Shown here: positions 26,535 through 35,122 of the stretch, piece after piece | How the letters are laid out: the number at the start of each line of letters is the position of its first letter | Numbering within the stretch: position 1 is the stretch's first letter | Assembly: GCF_023652955.1 (NCBI RefSeq) | Contig: NZ_JAKLOY010000013.1 | Coordinates: 36,742-100,741, forward strand | Direction of reading: 5' to 3' | Length of the DNA: 64,000 nt | Source: Geomonas sp. Red32 | GTDB lineage: Bacteria; Desulfobacterota; Desulfuromonadia; Geobacterales; Geobacteraceae | Made by a program: the position numbers and the translations under genes | Notes under the pieces: generated by a model | Told to the model about the DNA's origin: nothing | Database searches by the model: none | The model's input: only the letters and a program-made list of their open reading frames with translations

Positions 26535-28868
26535 TCATCGCAATGTTACCACGGTAACGCCGTCTCCGCCTTCGAATCGTTCGCCGGTCCGGTAGGAGGC
26601 GACCAGCGGGTGGCTGGCGAGATAGCTCCGCACCCCGCGCATCAGCGCCCCGGTTCCCTTGCCGTGCACGATCCGCAGCTCGCCGATCCGGTCAAGGGCC
26701 GCATGGTTCAAAAACGGCTCCAACTGGTCGATCGCTTCTTCGACCCGCATCCCGAGGAGGTTGATGCTGGAGGCCGGCTCTTCCCGCTCGGCTTCCTTCT
26801 GGGCCCGCTTGGCCCGCACCTTGGTCTCTTTTCCCTTCGGCTTCGCCAGGGCAGAGAGCGGGACCTCGATCTCCATGCTCCCGGCCCGCACCCGGACCTT
26901 GCCGTCGCGGCCATCGATGGAAAGGACCTTGGCGTCGGAGTTGATCGGTTTCACGAAGACGGTCTGCCCCACCTCGACCTTGTCGACCGGGATCTCCTGG
27001 TCCGGACTCATCTCGGCCAGCACCCGCTCCACCTCGGCCTCGGCCTGATCCAGCTTGGCCTTCGCTTCCCGGGCTTTCTCCTTGCGGGCCTCCTCCATGA
27101 TCTCCAGCACTTCGCGGCGCGCCTTGCGGATGATCTGCTGGGCCTCCTGGTACCCCTTCTCCTTGGCCCCCTTGACCAGCTCGTTGGCCTCGCGCACCCG
27201 GCCGGCCAGGTTCTGCTCGTTGCGGACGAGCTTTTCCTCCCGCAGGGCGAGATCGTCCAGCTTCTCTTCGAGCTGCCGGCTCTTATCCTTGAGGTCGCGT
27301 AAAAGGGCGTGGAAGTCGGCCTCCATGGTGCCGATCATGCTCTTGGCGAAATGGACCACGTGGGCGGGGAGCCCGTAGCGGGCGGCGATGTCGAGCGCGT
27401 GGGACTCTCCCGGCTCGCCCAAAGTGAGGCGGTAGAGCGGGGCCAGCTTCAGGCGGTCGAACGCCATCGCCGCGTTCAGCATCCCTTGCTCGCGCTGCAC
27501 GAAACCGATGATCTCGGTCAGGTGGGTGGTGGCGATCACCAGCGCCCCCTTGCCGTGCAGCTCCTTCAAAACGGCGCAGGCGATGGCGGCCCCCTGTCCC
27601 GGCTCGGTTCCGGTCCCCAGCTCGTCGAGGAGCACCAGGGTGTCCTTATCGGCGCCGGTAAGAATCGAGGCGATCTTGGAGATGTGGGCCGAGAAGGTGG
27701 AAAGGCTCTCCTCGATAGACTGCTCGTCGCCGATGTCCACCAGGATGCTGGAGACCAGCGGAATGCGGGAGCCCGGCGCGGCGGGGATCGGCATCCCGGA
27801 GAGGGCCATCACGGTCAAAAGCCCCGCGTTCTTGATGGCGATGGTCTTGCCGCCGGTGTTGGGTCCGGTGACCACCATGACCCGGTTGTCGTCGCTGAAC
27901 TCCAGGTCGAGCGGGACGACCTCCTTCCCCATGAGGGTCAGGATCGGGTGACGGGCCGCCTTGAGCGAGATGCCGTTCCCCTTCGCGAGGATCGGGGGCT
28001 CGCACCTGAGCTTGTCGGAGAAGAGGGCGATGCAGTTCAGGACATCCACCATGACCAGGGCCTGGAACTGCTCCAGCATCAGGTCGGCGTCCTCGCGGAT
28101 CCAGTCGCAGAGCTGGCGGATGATCCTGATCTCTTCGGCGCGCTCGTCGGCCACCAGGTTCTCGAGCTCGTTGGCGAGCCCGATGATCTCCAAAGGCTCC
28201 ATGAACGCGGTCTCGCCGGAGTTGGAAACGTCGTGCACGACCCCCGGCACCATTCCCTTGGAGTCCATCCGGACCGGGATCACCCACCGTCCCGACCGCT
28301 GCGTGATGAAATCGTCCTGCAGGAAGATCGCGGTGTGGCGCTCGCGGACGATCTCCTCAAGCCGTCTCTTGATGCGGGCGGTGAGCCCCTTCTTCTGCCC
28401 CCTGATGTCGGCCAGAAGGCGCGACGCGGTGTCCAGGATCTCTCCCACCTCGTTCACCGTATGTTCCAGAGGGTTGAGGATGTCCGGGAAGCCGGTGATC
28501 ACCCCCGCCTTTTCCTGGAGAAGCGGAATGTCGTTGCGGTAGCCGAGCTGGGTGGAGACCGCCGCCATGACCCTGAGGGTGGGGATGAAGAGCTGCAGGT
28601 CGAGGGGGGAGAAAACGGCGCCGCGCGGGCGCACGCTGCGCAACTGGCGCGTGATGTCCTCGAAGGGGGAGAGCTTGAGGGAGATCCCGAGGCGGTTGAG
28701 CTTCCTGATCTCGTCGACCAGTCCCAGGCGGAGTTCGGTCTTTTCCGGGGAGCTGAGAGGGGCGATGGCGAGTGCGTCGGCTCTCGACGCTTCGCAGTGG
28801 GAGAAAGCGGCCACGGATTCGAGTATCTTGTCGAACTCCAGCCGCTTGAGGGTGTCTTTGTTTATCAT
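26535..28868 (-). CDS. mutS2: Endonuclease MutS2
   Basis: The 777-residue protein has the MutS2 core without mismatch-recognition domains. Features are Walker A GPNTGGKT, an ST-rich signature around SLSTFSAHISKIASIL, LLDELGTGTEPGQG, a long charged coiled coil (about residues 510-640), and a C-terminal Smr nuclease domain (LLGMRVEEAIDQLEPFLNHA, then IVHGKGTGALM). MutS2 acts on collided ribosomes and on recombination intermediates. The ATG of MINKDTLKRLEF is preferred to an upstream TTG because it begins at the conserved N-terminus. Confidence 0.93.
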   Translation of the reverse strand: MINKDTLKRLEFDKILESVAAFSHCEASRADALAIAPLSSPEKTELRLGLVDEIRKLNRLGISLKLSPFEDITRQLRSVRPRGAVFSPLDLQLFIPTLRVMAAVSTQLGYRNDIPLLQEKAGVITGFPDILNPLEHTVNEVGEILDTASRLLADIRGQKKGLTARIKRRLEEIVRERHTAIFLQDDFITQRSGRWVIPVRMDSKGMVPGVVHDVSNSGETAFMEPLEIIGLANELENLVADERAEEIRIIRQLCDWIREDADLMLEQFQALVMVDVLNCIALFSDKLRCEPPILAKGNGISLKAARHPILTLMGKEVVPLDLEFSDDNRVMVVTGPNTGGKTIAIKNAGLLTVMALSGMPIPAAPGSRIPLVSSILVDIGDEQSIEESLSTFSAHISKIASILTGADKDTLVLLDELGTGTEPGQGAAIACAVLKELHGKGALVIATTHLTEIIGFVQREQGMLNAAMAFDRLKLAPLYRLTLGEPGESHALDIAARYGLPAHVVHFAKSMIGTMEADFHALLRDLKDKSRQLEEKLDDLALREEKLVRNEQNLAGRVREANELVKGAKEKGYQEAQQIIRKARREVLEIMEEARKEKAREAKAKLDQAEAEVERVLAEMSPDQEIPVDKVEVGQTVFVKPINSDAKVLSIDGRDGKVRVRAGSMEIEVPLSALAKPKGKETKVRAKRAQKEAEREEPASSINLLGMRVEEAIDQLEPFLNHAALDRIGELRIVHGKGTGALMRGVRSYLASHPLVASYRTGERFEGGDGVTVVTLR

Positions 28869-28910
28869 CAAGTCAGCCTTCAACCTTTCTACGTAGTAAG
28901 AAATGAATCG

Positions 28911-30095
28911 CTACAGGAACCAGCTGATCGGGCTGAACACCCTCTCGAGGATCCTGATCGGCCAGCCGCGGCGCTCGTGTTCCTTGAGCACGATGCGCCG
29001 GGCCATGCCCATGTCGGTCTCCAGCATGTCGGCCACCTGCTGGCCGAAGTCCAGGCTGTCCACCACCACGTTGAGCTCGTAGTTGCGGTGGAAGCTCCGC
29101 TGGTCGATGTTGGCCGAGCCGACCATGGCCAGGTTGTCGTCCACCAGCAGCACCTTGGCGTGCAGGACGGCACTGTTAAGCTCGTAGATCTCGATCCCGC
29201 TCTTCAAGAGCTGGGCATAGCAGGTCCGGCTCACCAGCCTGACCAGCGGTACGTCGCTCTGGTACGGGAGGAGCAGCCTGACCCGCACGCCGCGGCCGAC
29301 CGCCCTTAGCAAGGAGCGGATGATGCGGGGGCCGGGGATGAAGTACGGGCTCGCGATGATCACGCTCTCCGAGGCCCCGGCGATGGCGACCCGGAAGGCG
29401 CTCCTGATCACCGAGCGTTTCTGGTGGGGACCGCCGTTGATGATCATGACCTTGGCGTCGCCCCGGACCTCGCCCGGCGTGTCCGGGTCCCGCAGGTGTG
29501 CCCAGGAGCCTCGCTCCCGGTGCCACGTTTCCTGGAAGATCCGCAAAAGCTCTCCCGCTACCGCTTCGCCCTCGATCTTGACCCCGGCGTCGCGCCACTT
29601 GGTGATCTTCTTGCCGCAACCCGAGTAGACGTCGGCCACGTTGATGCCGCCGGTGAAGGCGCACCAGCCGTCGATCACCACGATCTTTCGATGGTCACGC
29701 TTGTCGAACCAAGCACGCCGGAAAGGAGGGGGATTGAACGCGGTGCAGTGTACCCCGCCTTTGACGAGCTTCCTGAAGAAGGAGGCGGGGGTATCGAAAC
29801 AGCCGATGTAGTCGTACAGCAGGTAGACATGCACCCCGCGCTTGGCGGCCGCGATGAGGGCGTCGGCGAGCTGGTTGCCGGTGTGGTCGGCGCAGATGGT
29901 GTAGAACTCGAGGCAGATGCCGTGGCTTGCCTCCCCGATCGCCTGCAAAAGGGCCGGGAAAAACTCGGATCCGTCCCGGTACAGAGTCGCGCTCTGGCCG
30001 ACGAACGACACGGCCTCGCTGTTCCTCCTGAACAAATTGAAGAACCTCGAGGTCTGGAACCGGAAAGGTTTTCTCTTGCGGCGGATGGTATCCAT
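28911..30095 (-). CDS. Cardiolipin synthase-type phospholipase D protein
   Basis: The 394-residue protein contains two HxKx4D motifs. The first, DHRKIVVIDG, is followed by FTGGINV, and the second, HAKVLLVDDN, by GSANIDQRS. This is the arrangement in cardiolipin synthases that condense phosphatidylglycerol. It lacks the N-terminal double transmembrane hairpin of ClsA and is nearer ClsB in length. Its N-terminus is basic (MDTIRRKRKPFRFQ), which may help membrane contact. Identity as Cls is likely but not certain within the PLD family. Confidence 0.85.
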   Translation of the reverse strand: MDTIRRKRKPFRFQTSRFFNLFRRNSEAVSFVGQSATLYRDGSEFFPALLQAIGEASHGICLEFYTICADHTGNQLADALIAAAKRGVHVYLLYDYIGCFDTPASFFRKLVKGGVHCTAFNPPPFRRAWFDKRDHRKIVVIDGWCAFTGGINVADVYSGCGKKITKWRDAGVKIEGEAVAGELLRIFQETWHRERGSWAHLRDPDTPGEVRGDAKVMIINGGPHQKRSVIRSAFRVAIAGASESVIIASPYFIPGPRIIRSLLRAVGRGVRVRLLLPYQSDVPLVRLVSRTCYAQLLKSGIEIYELNSAVLHAKVLLVDDNLAMVGSANIDQRSFHRNYELNVVVDSLDFGQQVADMLETDMGMARRIVLKEHERRGWPIRILERVFSPISWFL

Positions 30096-30140
30096 GGCGT
30101 CGTCTCGGAGCGGTGCGTGAGCGAGGGGTCTACATGCTAC

Positions 30141-30186
30141 GAAGCGCGGAAATAACGTCGTTGGATGGCGATTACTTCCGCGCTTC
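30141..30186. repeat. 11-bp inverted repeat between cls and NifU-C gene
   Basis: GAAGCGCGGAA (30141-30151) pairs exactly with TTCCGCGCTTC (30176-30186) around a 24-base loop. It lies between the stop of the small NifU gene's neighbourhood and the start of cls. There is no T tract, so it may be an operator or a weak terminator. Confidence 0.4.
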
Positions 30187-30218
30187 CGTTACTGCGCGTT
30201 GCTATGCTGGGATCCGGG

Positions 30219-30440
30219 TTAGACGGAGATGACTTCCTTCACGCCCGGCACTTTATCCTTAAGGGTCCTTTCGATGCCCATCTTGAGGGTCATCGTGGAC
30301 ATCGGGCAGTGGCCGCAAGCGCCGACCAGGCGGACTTTTACCACCCCGTCTTCACCGACTTCGACCAGTTCGACATCGCCGCCGTCAGCCTGCAGCGCGG
30401 GGCGGATATTTTCCAGAACGGATTTTACTTCTTCTACCAT
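30219..30440 (-). CDS. NifU C-terminal-domain Fe-S scaffold protein
   Basis: The 73-residue protein is a stand-alone NifU-C/Nfu domain with the cluster-binding CxxC in VGACGHCPMSTMTLK. It begins VEEVKSVLENIRPALQADGGD, as in Nfu proteins. It is expected to carry and transfer a 4Fe-4S cluster. A GGAGG precedes the ATG by about six bases. No isc or suf genes are adjacent. Confidence 0.92.
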   Translation of the reverse strand: MVEEVKSVLENIRPALQADGGDVELVEVGEDGVVKVRLVGACGHCPMSTMTLKMGIERTLKDKVPGVKEVISV

Positions 30441-30550
30441 GTCGTCCTCCAGGGATTGATTGGGTTCAGCCAGCTATGAGTCTATAGGAATAGCATGATA
30501 AATGCAAAAGGTTTAACCCTTCAGTCCGCATCCCACGCCATCCTCGCTGA

Positions 30551-30597
30551 CCATCCGCCTCCCCTCCCCTTGAGGGAGGGGGCAGGGGGGAGGGAAG
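30551..30597. repeat. CCTCCCCTTGAGGGAGGG repeat
   Basis: This unit of the G/C-rich palindromic family lies just downstream of fumC (between fumC and the NifU-C gene, both on the reverse strand) and ends almost at the fumC stop codon. It may act as a 3' RNA-stabilising hairpin. Confidence 0.5.
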
Positions 30598-30599
30598 CA

Positions 30600-32000
30600 C
30601 TATCCTTTCTCGTGCACCCCCGGCGTGGTGAGGGGATAGGGAGCCAGCACCACGTCCAGCTCCGCCTCCGTCAGGATTCCCCGCTCGAGTATCACCTGCC
30701 GGATGCTCTTTCCGCTCTTGGCCGACTCCTTGGCCACCTCGGCCGCCGCCGCGTACCCGATGCTCGGCGCGAGCACGGTGGCGAGCCCCACCGACTGATC
30801 GAGATAGGTGCGGCAGCGCTCCTCGTTGGCGGTGATCCCCGCCACGCAGAGGGTGGTGAATTGGTGCAGGCAGTTCTTGAGGATCTCCAGCGAAAAGAGG
30901 AGGTTGAAGGCGATCACCGGCATCATGACGTTCAGCTCGAGCTGCCCCGCCTGGGCCGCCATGGTCACCGTGAGATCCGCGCCCAGGACATGGAAGGAGA
31001 CCATGTTGGTCACCTCGGCCATCACCGGGTTCACCTTCCCCGGCATGATGGAAGAGCCTGGCTGCATGGCGGGAAGGTTGATCTCGGCGAGCCCCGTCCT
31101 CGGCCCCGAGGAGAGGAGCCGCAGATCGTTGGCGATCCTGATCAGGTTGACCGCCGTCCCCTTGAGCGCGCCACTCAAGGTGACGAACGGTTCCATGTTC
31201 TGCATCCGCTCGACCAGGTTCGGACTGCGGGTGAGCTTTTCACCCGTCTCGCGGGAGAGCTCCTCCACGATCCGGTCGATGAACTCCTCCTCCGCATTGA
31301 GGCCGGTCCCGACCGCGGTTCCCCCGATCCCGAGTTCCCTGAGACCGGGGAGCGCGGCCTCGATCCCCTCGCGGTTCTTGGCGATGGCAGCGGCGTAGGC
31401 GGTGAACTCCTGCCCGAGCCGGATCGGGACCGCGTCCTGGAGATGGGTCCGCCCGGACTTCAGGATGCCGTCGAACTCCTCCCCCTTGGCGGCCAGGGCG
31501 GCCGAGAGCCGGTCCAGTTCGGCGGCGAGCTCACCGGAGAGCTCCAGGGCGGCGAGCCGCATGGCGGTGGGGAAGACGTCGTTGGTGGACTGGGCCATGT
31601 TCACATGGTCGTTGGGATTGACCCGGGCATATTCCCCGAGCTTTCCCCCCATCAGCTGGTTGGCGCGGTTGGCCAGCACCTCGTTCACGTTCATGTTGTG
31701 GGAGGTACCGGCGCCGGCCTGGAAGGGGTCGACCACGAACTGGTCCGCGAATTCGCCCCGGAGAGCCTGGCCGGCCGCCTGCACGATGGCATCGGCCACT
31801 TCCGGATCGAGCCGGCCGGTCCCGCGGTTGGCCAGCGCTGCGCACCTCTTGATTCTGACGGTGGCGCGGACCAGGGCAGGGTGGGGTTTCAATCCCGAGA
31901 TGGGGAAATTGCCGATCGCCCGCTGGGTCTGGGCTCCGTAGAGCGCCTCGGCAGGGACCTCGACGGTCCCCATGGTATCTTTCTCAGTCCGTAAAGTCAT
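30600..32000 (-). CDS. fumC: Class II fumarate hydratase
   Basis: The 466-residue enzyme interconverts fumarate and malate in the TCA cycle. It has EVPAEALYGAQTQRAIGNFPIS, HNMNVNEVLANRANQ, the SGRTHLQDAVP loop and the superfamily signature GSSIMPGKVNP. The ATG of MTLRTEKDTMG has GGGAG seven bases upstream, and a TTG two codons earlier is less likely. The gene seems to be monocistronic and is flanked by repeats on both sides. Confidence 0.93.
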   Translation of the reverse strand: MTLRTEKDTMGTVEVPAEALYGAQTQRAIGNFPISGLKPHPALVRATVRIKRCAALANRGTGRLDPEVADAIVQAAGQALRGEFADQFVVDPFQAGAGTSHNMNVNEVLANRANQLMGGKLGEYARVNPNDHVNMAQSTNDVFPTAMRLAALELSGELAAELDRLSAALAAKGEEFDGILKSGRTHLQDAVPIRLGQEFTAYAAAIAKNREGIEAALPGLRELGIGGTAVGTGLNAEEEFIDRIVEELSRETGEKLTRSPNLVERMQNMEPFVTLSGALKGTAVNLIRIANDLRLLSSGPRTGLAEINLPAMQPGSSIMPGKVNPVMAEVTNMVSFHVLGADLTVTMAAQAGQLELNVMMPVIAFNLLFSLEILKNCLHQFTTLCVAGITANEERCRTYLDQSVGLATVLAPSIGYAAAAEVAKESAKSGKSIRQVILERGILTEAELDVVLAPYPLTTPGVHEKG

Positions 32001-32110
32001 AGCCAAGCTCCCGTGGATCGGTTTTGTCAGTCGTGGTAGGCCCTATGAGTAATGATATCGAATCGATGGCGTTACATGAGAGGAGAAGAGAAAAAAAGGA
32101 AGAAAGTAAA

Positions 32111-32206
32111 GTCCCCCTTTGAGAAAGGGGGACTTTGAGGAGGTGGGACAGCTGGCCGAGTGTGAGAGAAATCCCCTCCGGCCCCCCATTTTCAAAGGGG
32201 GGAGAG
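32111..32206. repeat. CCCCCTTTGAGAAAGGGGG repeat pair
   Basis: Two units of the C-run/G-run palindrome lie between the HAD gene and fumC. The spacer between them is about 50 bases with no coding sense. Confidence 0.6.
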
Positions 32207-32227
32207 GCTGCCTTAGGGCTGTCGTTG

Positions 32228-32863
32228 CTAGGCGGTGGGCTCTTGAGCCAGGAACTCTCTCAGTCCGAGCAACTGCTCGATGGTGCACGACTCGAAGACT
32301 TTCGCACCCAGCGTGGCGGGAAGGGCCAGGTCGACCTGGTAGCGGTCGCCCACAAAGAGGGTTTCCTCCGCCTTGGCCCCGATGGCGTCGAGGAGGAAGA
32401 TCAGCGTCTCCTCGTCGGGCTTCGGGCGCCAGAAGTCCTCGATGGTGAAGACCTTGCAGAAGAAATCGGCCACCCCGATGAGCTTCATGATGCGGGCGGA
32501 GAGCGAGCGGTTGTTGTTCGTGTAGATGTGGATGCCGAAGCGGCTGGCGAGGTCCTTTAAGAGGCCGACGACCCGCTCGTCCACGGCGAGCAGCCCTTCC
32601 GGCCGGACTTCCCGGGCCATCCGTTCGTGGAGATCGTGCATGTTGCCGCCGAGCGAGATGACCGCCTGGCTCAGGGTGGCGGCGAGACCGGCCAGGCTGT
32701 CTCTCGCTTCCTCCAGCATGAGGTCGGCCTGCTCCACGCTCACCCCCTTCAGTTCGGCGATGTAGCGGCAGGCGCTCAGGTTGACCTGGCCTCCCATCTG
32801 CTCATTCTGGTACAGCGTCCCATCGAGGTCGAAGACGATCGCCTTGATCAACTCAGCCCCCAT
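32228..32863 (-). CDS. HAD-family hydrolase (pyrimidine 5'-nucleotidase-like)
   Basis: The 211-residue protein has all four HAD motifs: FDLDGTLYQN with the nucleophile Asp, IYTNNNRS, a Lys in the EDFWRPKPDEETL region, and FVGDRYQVDLALP. The helical cap between motifs 1 and 2 is of the C1 type, as in SDT1-like pyrimidine nucleotidases. It removes phosphate from an unknown small substrate. Its start overlaps the end of the upstream methyltransferase gene by 16 bases, so they are coupled. Confidence 0.85.
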   Translation of the reverse strand: MGAELIKAIVFDLDGTLYQNEQMGGQVNLSACRYIAELKGVSVEQADLMLEEARDSLAGLAATLSQAVISLGGNMHDLHERMAREVRPEGLLAVDERVVGLLKDLASRFGIHIYTNNNRSLSARIMKLIGVADFFCKVFTIEDFWRPKPDEETLIFLLDAIGAKAEETLFVGDRYQVDLALPATLGAKVFESCTIEQLLGLREFLAQEPTA

Positions 32864-34005
32864 TTCCTCATGCAGAGCAGTTGCGGATTATTGACCCCCT
32901 TGGACTGGATGAGGACCTTGAAGGTGTCGCCCATTCCCCCTTCCGGGAGCATCAGTTTCTTGAGGGCGAGGCGGTGCTGAAGCTTCTCCTGCTCGGTCTC
33001 GGCCTCGGCTTCCAGGCGGATCAGTTCCTCCATGAGCCCTACGCCGAGCAGGAAGCGGTACTGCTCCCCGAACCATACGGTCTCCAGCCCGAAGTCCTTC
33101 CCGGTCTCGATCAGCTGGGTGAAGTTGATGTGGGTGGTGATATCCTGTTCCCCCACCAGGAGGTACGGATCGTCGCCGGTGGTGTGCCGGTGGTAGCAGA
33201 GCAGGGTCCCGTCTTTTCTCTGGGGGGTATAGAGCTCCTCGGTGACGTAGCCGTAGTCGATGGTGAGGACGAAGCCCCGGTCCAGCGATTCGGCGGCGGA
33301 GGCGAGCCAGCCGGGGGCGCAGAGGTTGATCTCGCCGCGCTGCCCGAGCATGAGCTGCACCTCGAAGCGGTCGAGGTAGCCCTTGATATCCGGCGTGGAG
33401 GGATGGCCGAGCCGCTCGCGGAAACCGTTGTGATCGGCCCCCACGTAGACTTCCTTGATCCCGTCATCGGTCATCTCCACGACGTGGACCGGCATGGCGT
33501 CGAAGAGCTCGTTGGAGATGATGCAGCCGGTAAAGGTGACCTCTCCGTCGGCCAGCTCCTCGGGGGTGCTCCACGCGAGGTGCCCGGCGTGCTCGCGCAG
33601 CCGGTTGGCCTGGACCTCCTTCAGGGTCGGCTCCTTCTCGATCAGCCGGTAGATAATGGTGCCGTAGAGGGTGCTGTTGAACTCCCGGACGGCGTCCAGG
33701 ATGTCCTGGGCCAGCTGGCCTCCCCCCGCGCCCGCCTCGGCGACGGTGAAACCGGTGGGGGTGCCGAGGATCTCCCAGAAGCGGACGATCTCCCTGGCGA
33801 CCAGCCGCCCGAAGGAGCTGTGGACGTTCATGCTGGTGTAGAAGTCCCCCTCCGCGCCGACCTTTCGGCCGGGCGAGGTGTAGTAGCCAAGCCCCGGTTC
33901 GTAGAGGGCGGCTTCCATGAAGGACGAAAAAGGGATCTCCCCGTGGGAGCGGATCCGCTCGAGGATGATCTGGGCAAGTTTGGTATTGGCAGCCTCGGTG
34001 GGCAT
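32848..34005 (-). CDS. MidA/NDUFAF7-type SAM-dependent methyltransferase
   Basis: The 385-residue protein matches the MidA family (former DUF185). It has GEIPFSSFMEAALYEPGLGYY at the N-terminus, the AdoMet-binding FTVAEAGAGGGQLAQDIL, and SNELFDAMPVHVVEM. The mitochondrial homologue methylates an arginine of complex I subunit NDUFS2, so a role in complex I maturation is possible in this respiratory bacterium. An AGGAGG ribosome binding site lies before the ATG. It forms an operon with the HAD hydrolase. Confidence 0.88.
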   Translation of the reverse strand: MPTEAANTKLAQIILERIRSHGEIPFSSFMEAALYEPGLGYYTSPGRKVGAEGDFYTSMNVHSSFGRLVAREIVRFWEILGTPTGFTVAEAGAGGGQLAQDILDAVREFNSTLYGTIIYRLIEKEPTLKEVQANRLREHAGHLAWSTPEELADGEVTFTGCIISNELFDAMPVHVVEMTDDGIKEVYVGADHNGFRERLGHPSTPDIKGYLDRFEVQLMLGQRGEINLCAPGWLASAAESLDRGFVLTIDYGYVTEELYTPQRKDGTLLCYHRHTTGDDPYLLVGEQDITTHINFTQLIETGKDFGLETVWFGEQYRFLLGVGLMEELIRLEAEAETEQEKLQHRLALKKLMLPEGGMGDTFKVLIQSKGVNNPQLLCMRKWGLS

Positions 34006-34087
34006 GGGCGTTCCTCCTGGATAGATTCTCTATATACGGTGCCCCGCACCTTGTCAAACGGGGGGCAATCCTTATCCCCTCGGCGTT

Positions 34088-35122
34088 TTAGGGGAGAGGA
34101 GCAGGGGGGAGGGAGGGGTGGCTTTCTGCCTCGACGTACATCCTGGCCGTCTCCGCCGCTATCCTGGCCAACTCCTCCCGGAGTTCCGCCGGAGCCAAGA
34201 GCTCCGCATGGGGGCCGTACGAGAGGAGCCAGGCGAGGATCTCCATCTTTCCCCCCGCCCGGAACCTCAAAAGGAGCGTGCCGTCCTCCCCCCGCTCGAT
34301 CCGCTGCGATGCGTGCCAGGTCCGATCCGCGATGGCGTGGGCGATCCCCGCGGAGAAGCGGATCGCCACCTCCATGGGCGGCTCCGCCACCAGCCCGAAG
34401 GCCTCCTCCAGAGCGTGGGTGGGATGGAATCCCTCGGGGATGTCGAAGCGCTCGGTCCCGGCAGCAACCGAGACGATCCGCTCCAGCGCGAAGGTCCGCA
34501 GCGCCTGGCGCTCCCGGGCGAAACCGTGGAGGTAGATCCCTCCCTTCTGGAAGAGCAGCGTGTAGGGATCGACGTGGTAGCTCGCGGGTTCGTCGCGTCC
34601 GGGGGATCGGTAGGAGAGGGTGACGCTCTGCTGGTACAGGAGCGCGTGGCGGATCAGCTTTAATTGCTCGGCGGACTTGCTGTAGTCGCGCTTTCCCTGC
34701 AGAAGCGGATGGGCGACCTGGGCGATCCGCTCCATGTGGGCGGCAAGGCGCGGGGGAAGAACCGAGTTGACCTTCCCGAAGATGCTCTGCATGTCCTCCA
34801 TGAAGGGGGTGCCGCTCAAAAGGTCGAGCTGGGATCTCAGGAGAGAGAGGGTCATCAGCTCCTGCAGAGAGAAGCTGATGGGAGGGACGTTCTTGAAGCC
34901 GGTCAGGAACCGGTAGAATTTTACCCCGTCCTGCCATTCGGAGACGATCGGGTACCCGGCCTCCTCGATGGCGATCAGGTCCCGCTGGATGGTGCGCCGG
35001 TTGACGCCGGTCTCCTCGGCGAGCTCGGCTGCGGATATGCCGTGACGGGCCTCGATGAGCCGGATCACGTCATGCAGCCTCGCCGCCTGGGAGTATTTCT
35101 TGGCCGGCCGTCCCTTCCCCAT
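34088..35122 (-). CDS. WYL-domain transcriptional regulator
   Basis: The 344-residue protein has an N-terminal winged helix-turn-helix (RLHDVIRLIEARHGISAAEL then TGVNRRTIQRDLIAIEEAGY), a linker, and a C-terminal WYL domain (YHVDPYTLLFQKGGIYLHGF) followed by a WCX extension. WYL domains bind nucleic acid or nucleotide ligands, and such regulators often respond to DNA damage or control defence genes. Its ATG overlaps the stop of the upstream helicase (TGATG), so the two are translated together. Confidence 0.9.
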   Translation of the reverse strand: MGKGRPAKKYSQAARLHDVIRLIEARHGISAAELAEETGVNRRTIQRDLIAIEEAGYPIVSEWQDGVKFYRFLTGFKNVPPISFSLQELMTLSLLRSQLDLLSGTPFMEDMQSIFGKVNSVLPPRLAAHMERIAQVAHPLLQGKRDYSKSAEQLKLIRHALLYQQSVTLSYRSPGRDEPASYHVDPYTLLFQKGGIYLHGFARERQALRTFALERIVSVAAGTERFDIPEGFHPTHALEEAFGLVAEPPMEVAIRFSAGIAHAIADRTWHASQRIERGEDGTLLLRFRAGGKMEILAWLLSYGPHAELLAPAELREELARIAAETARMYVEAESHPSLPPAPLP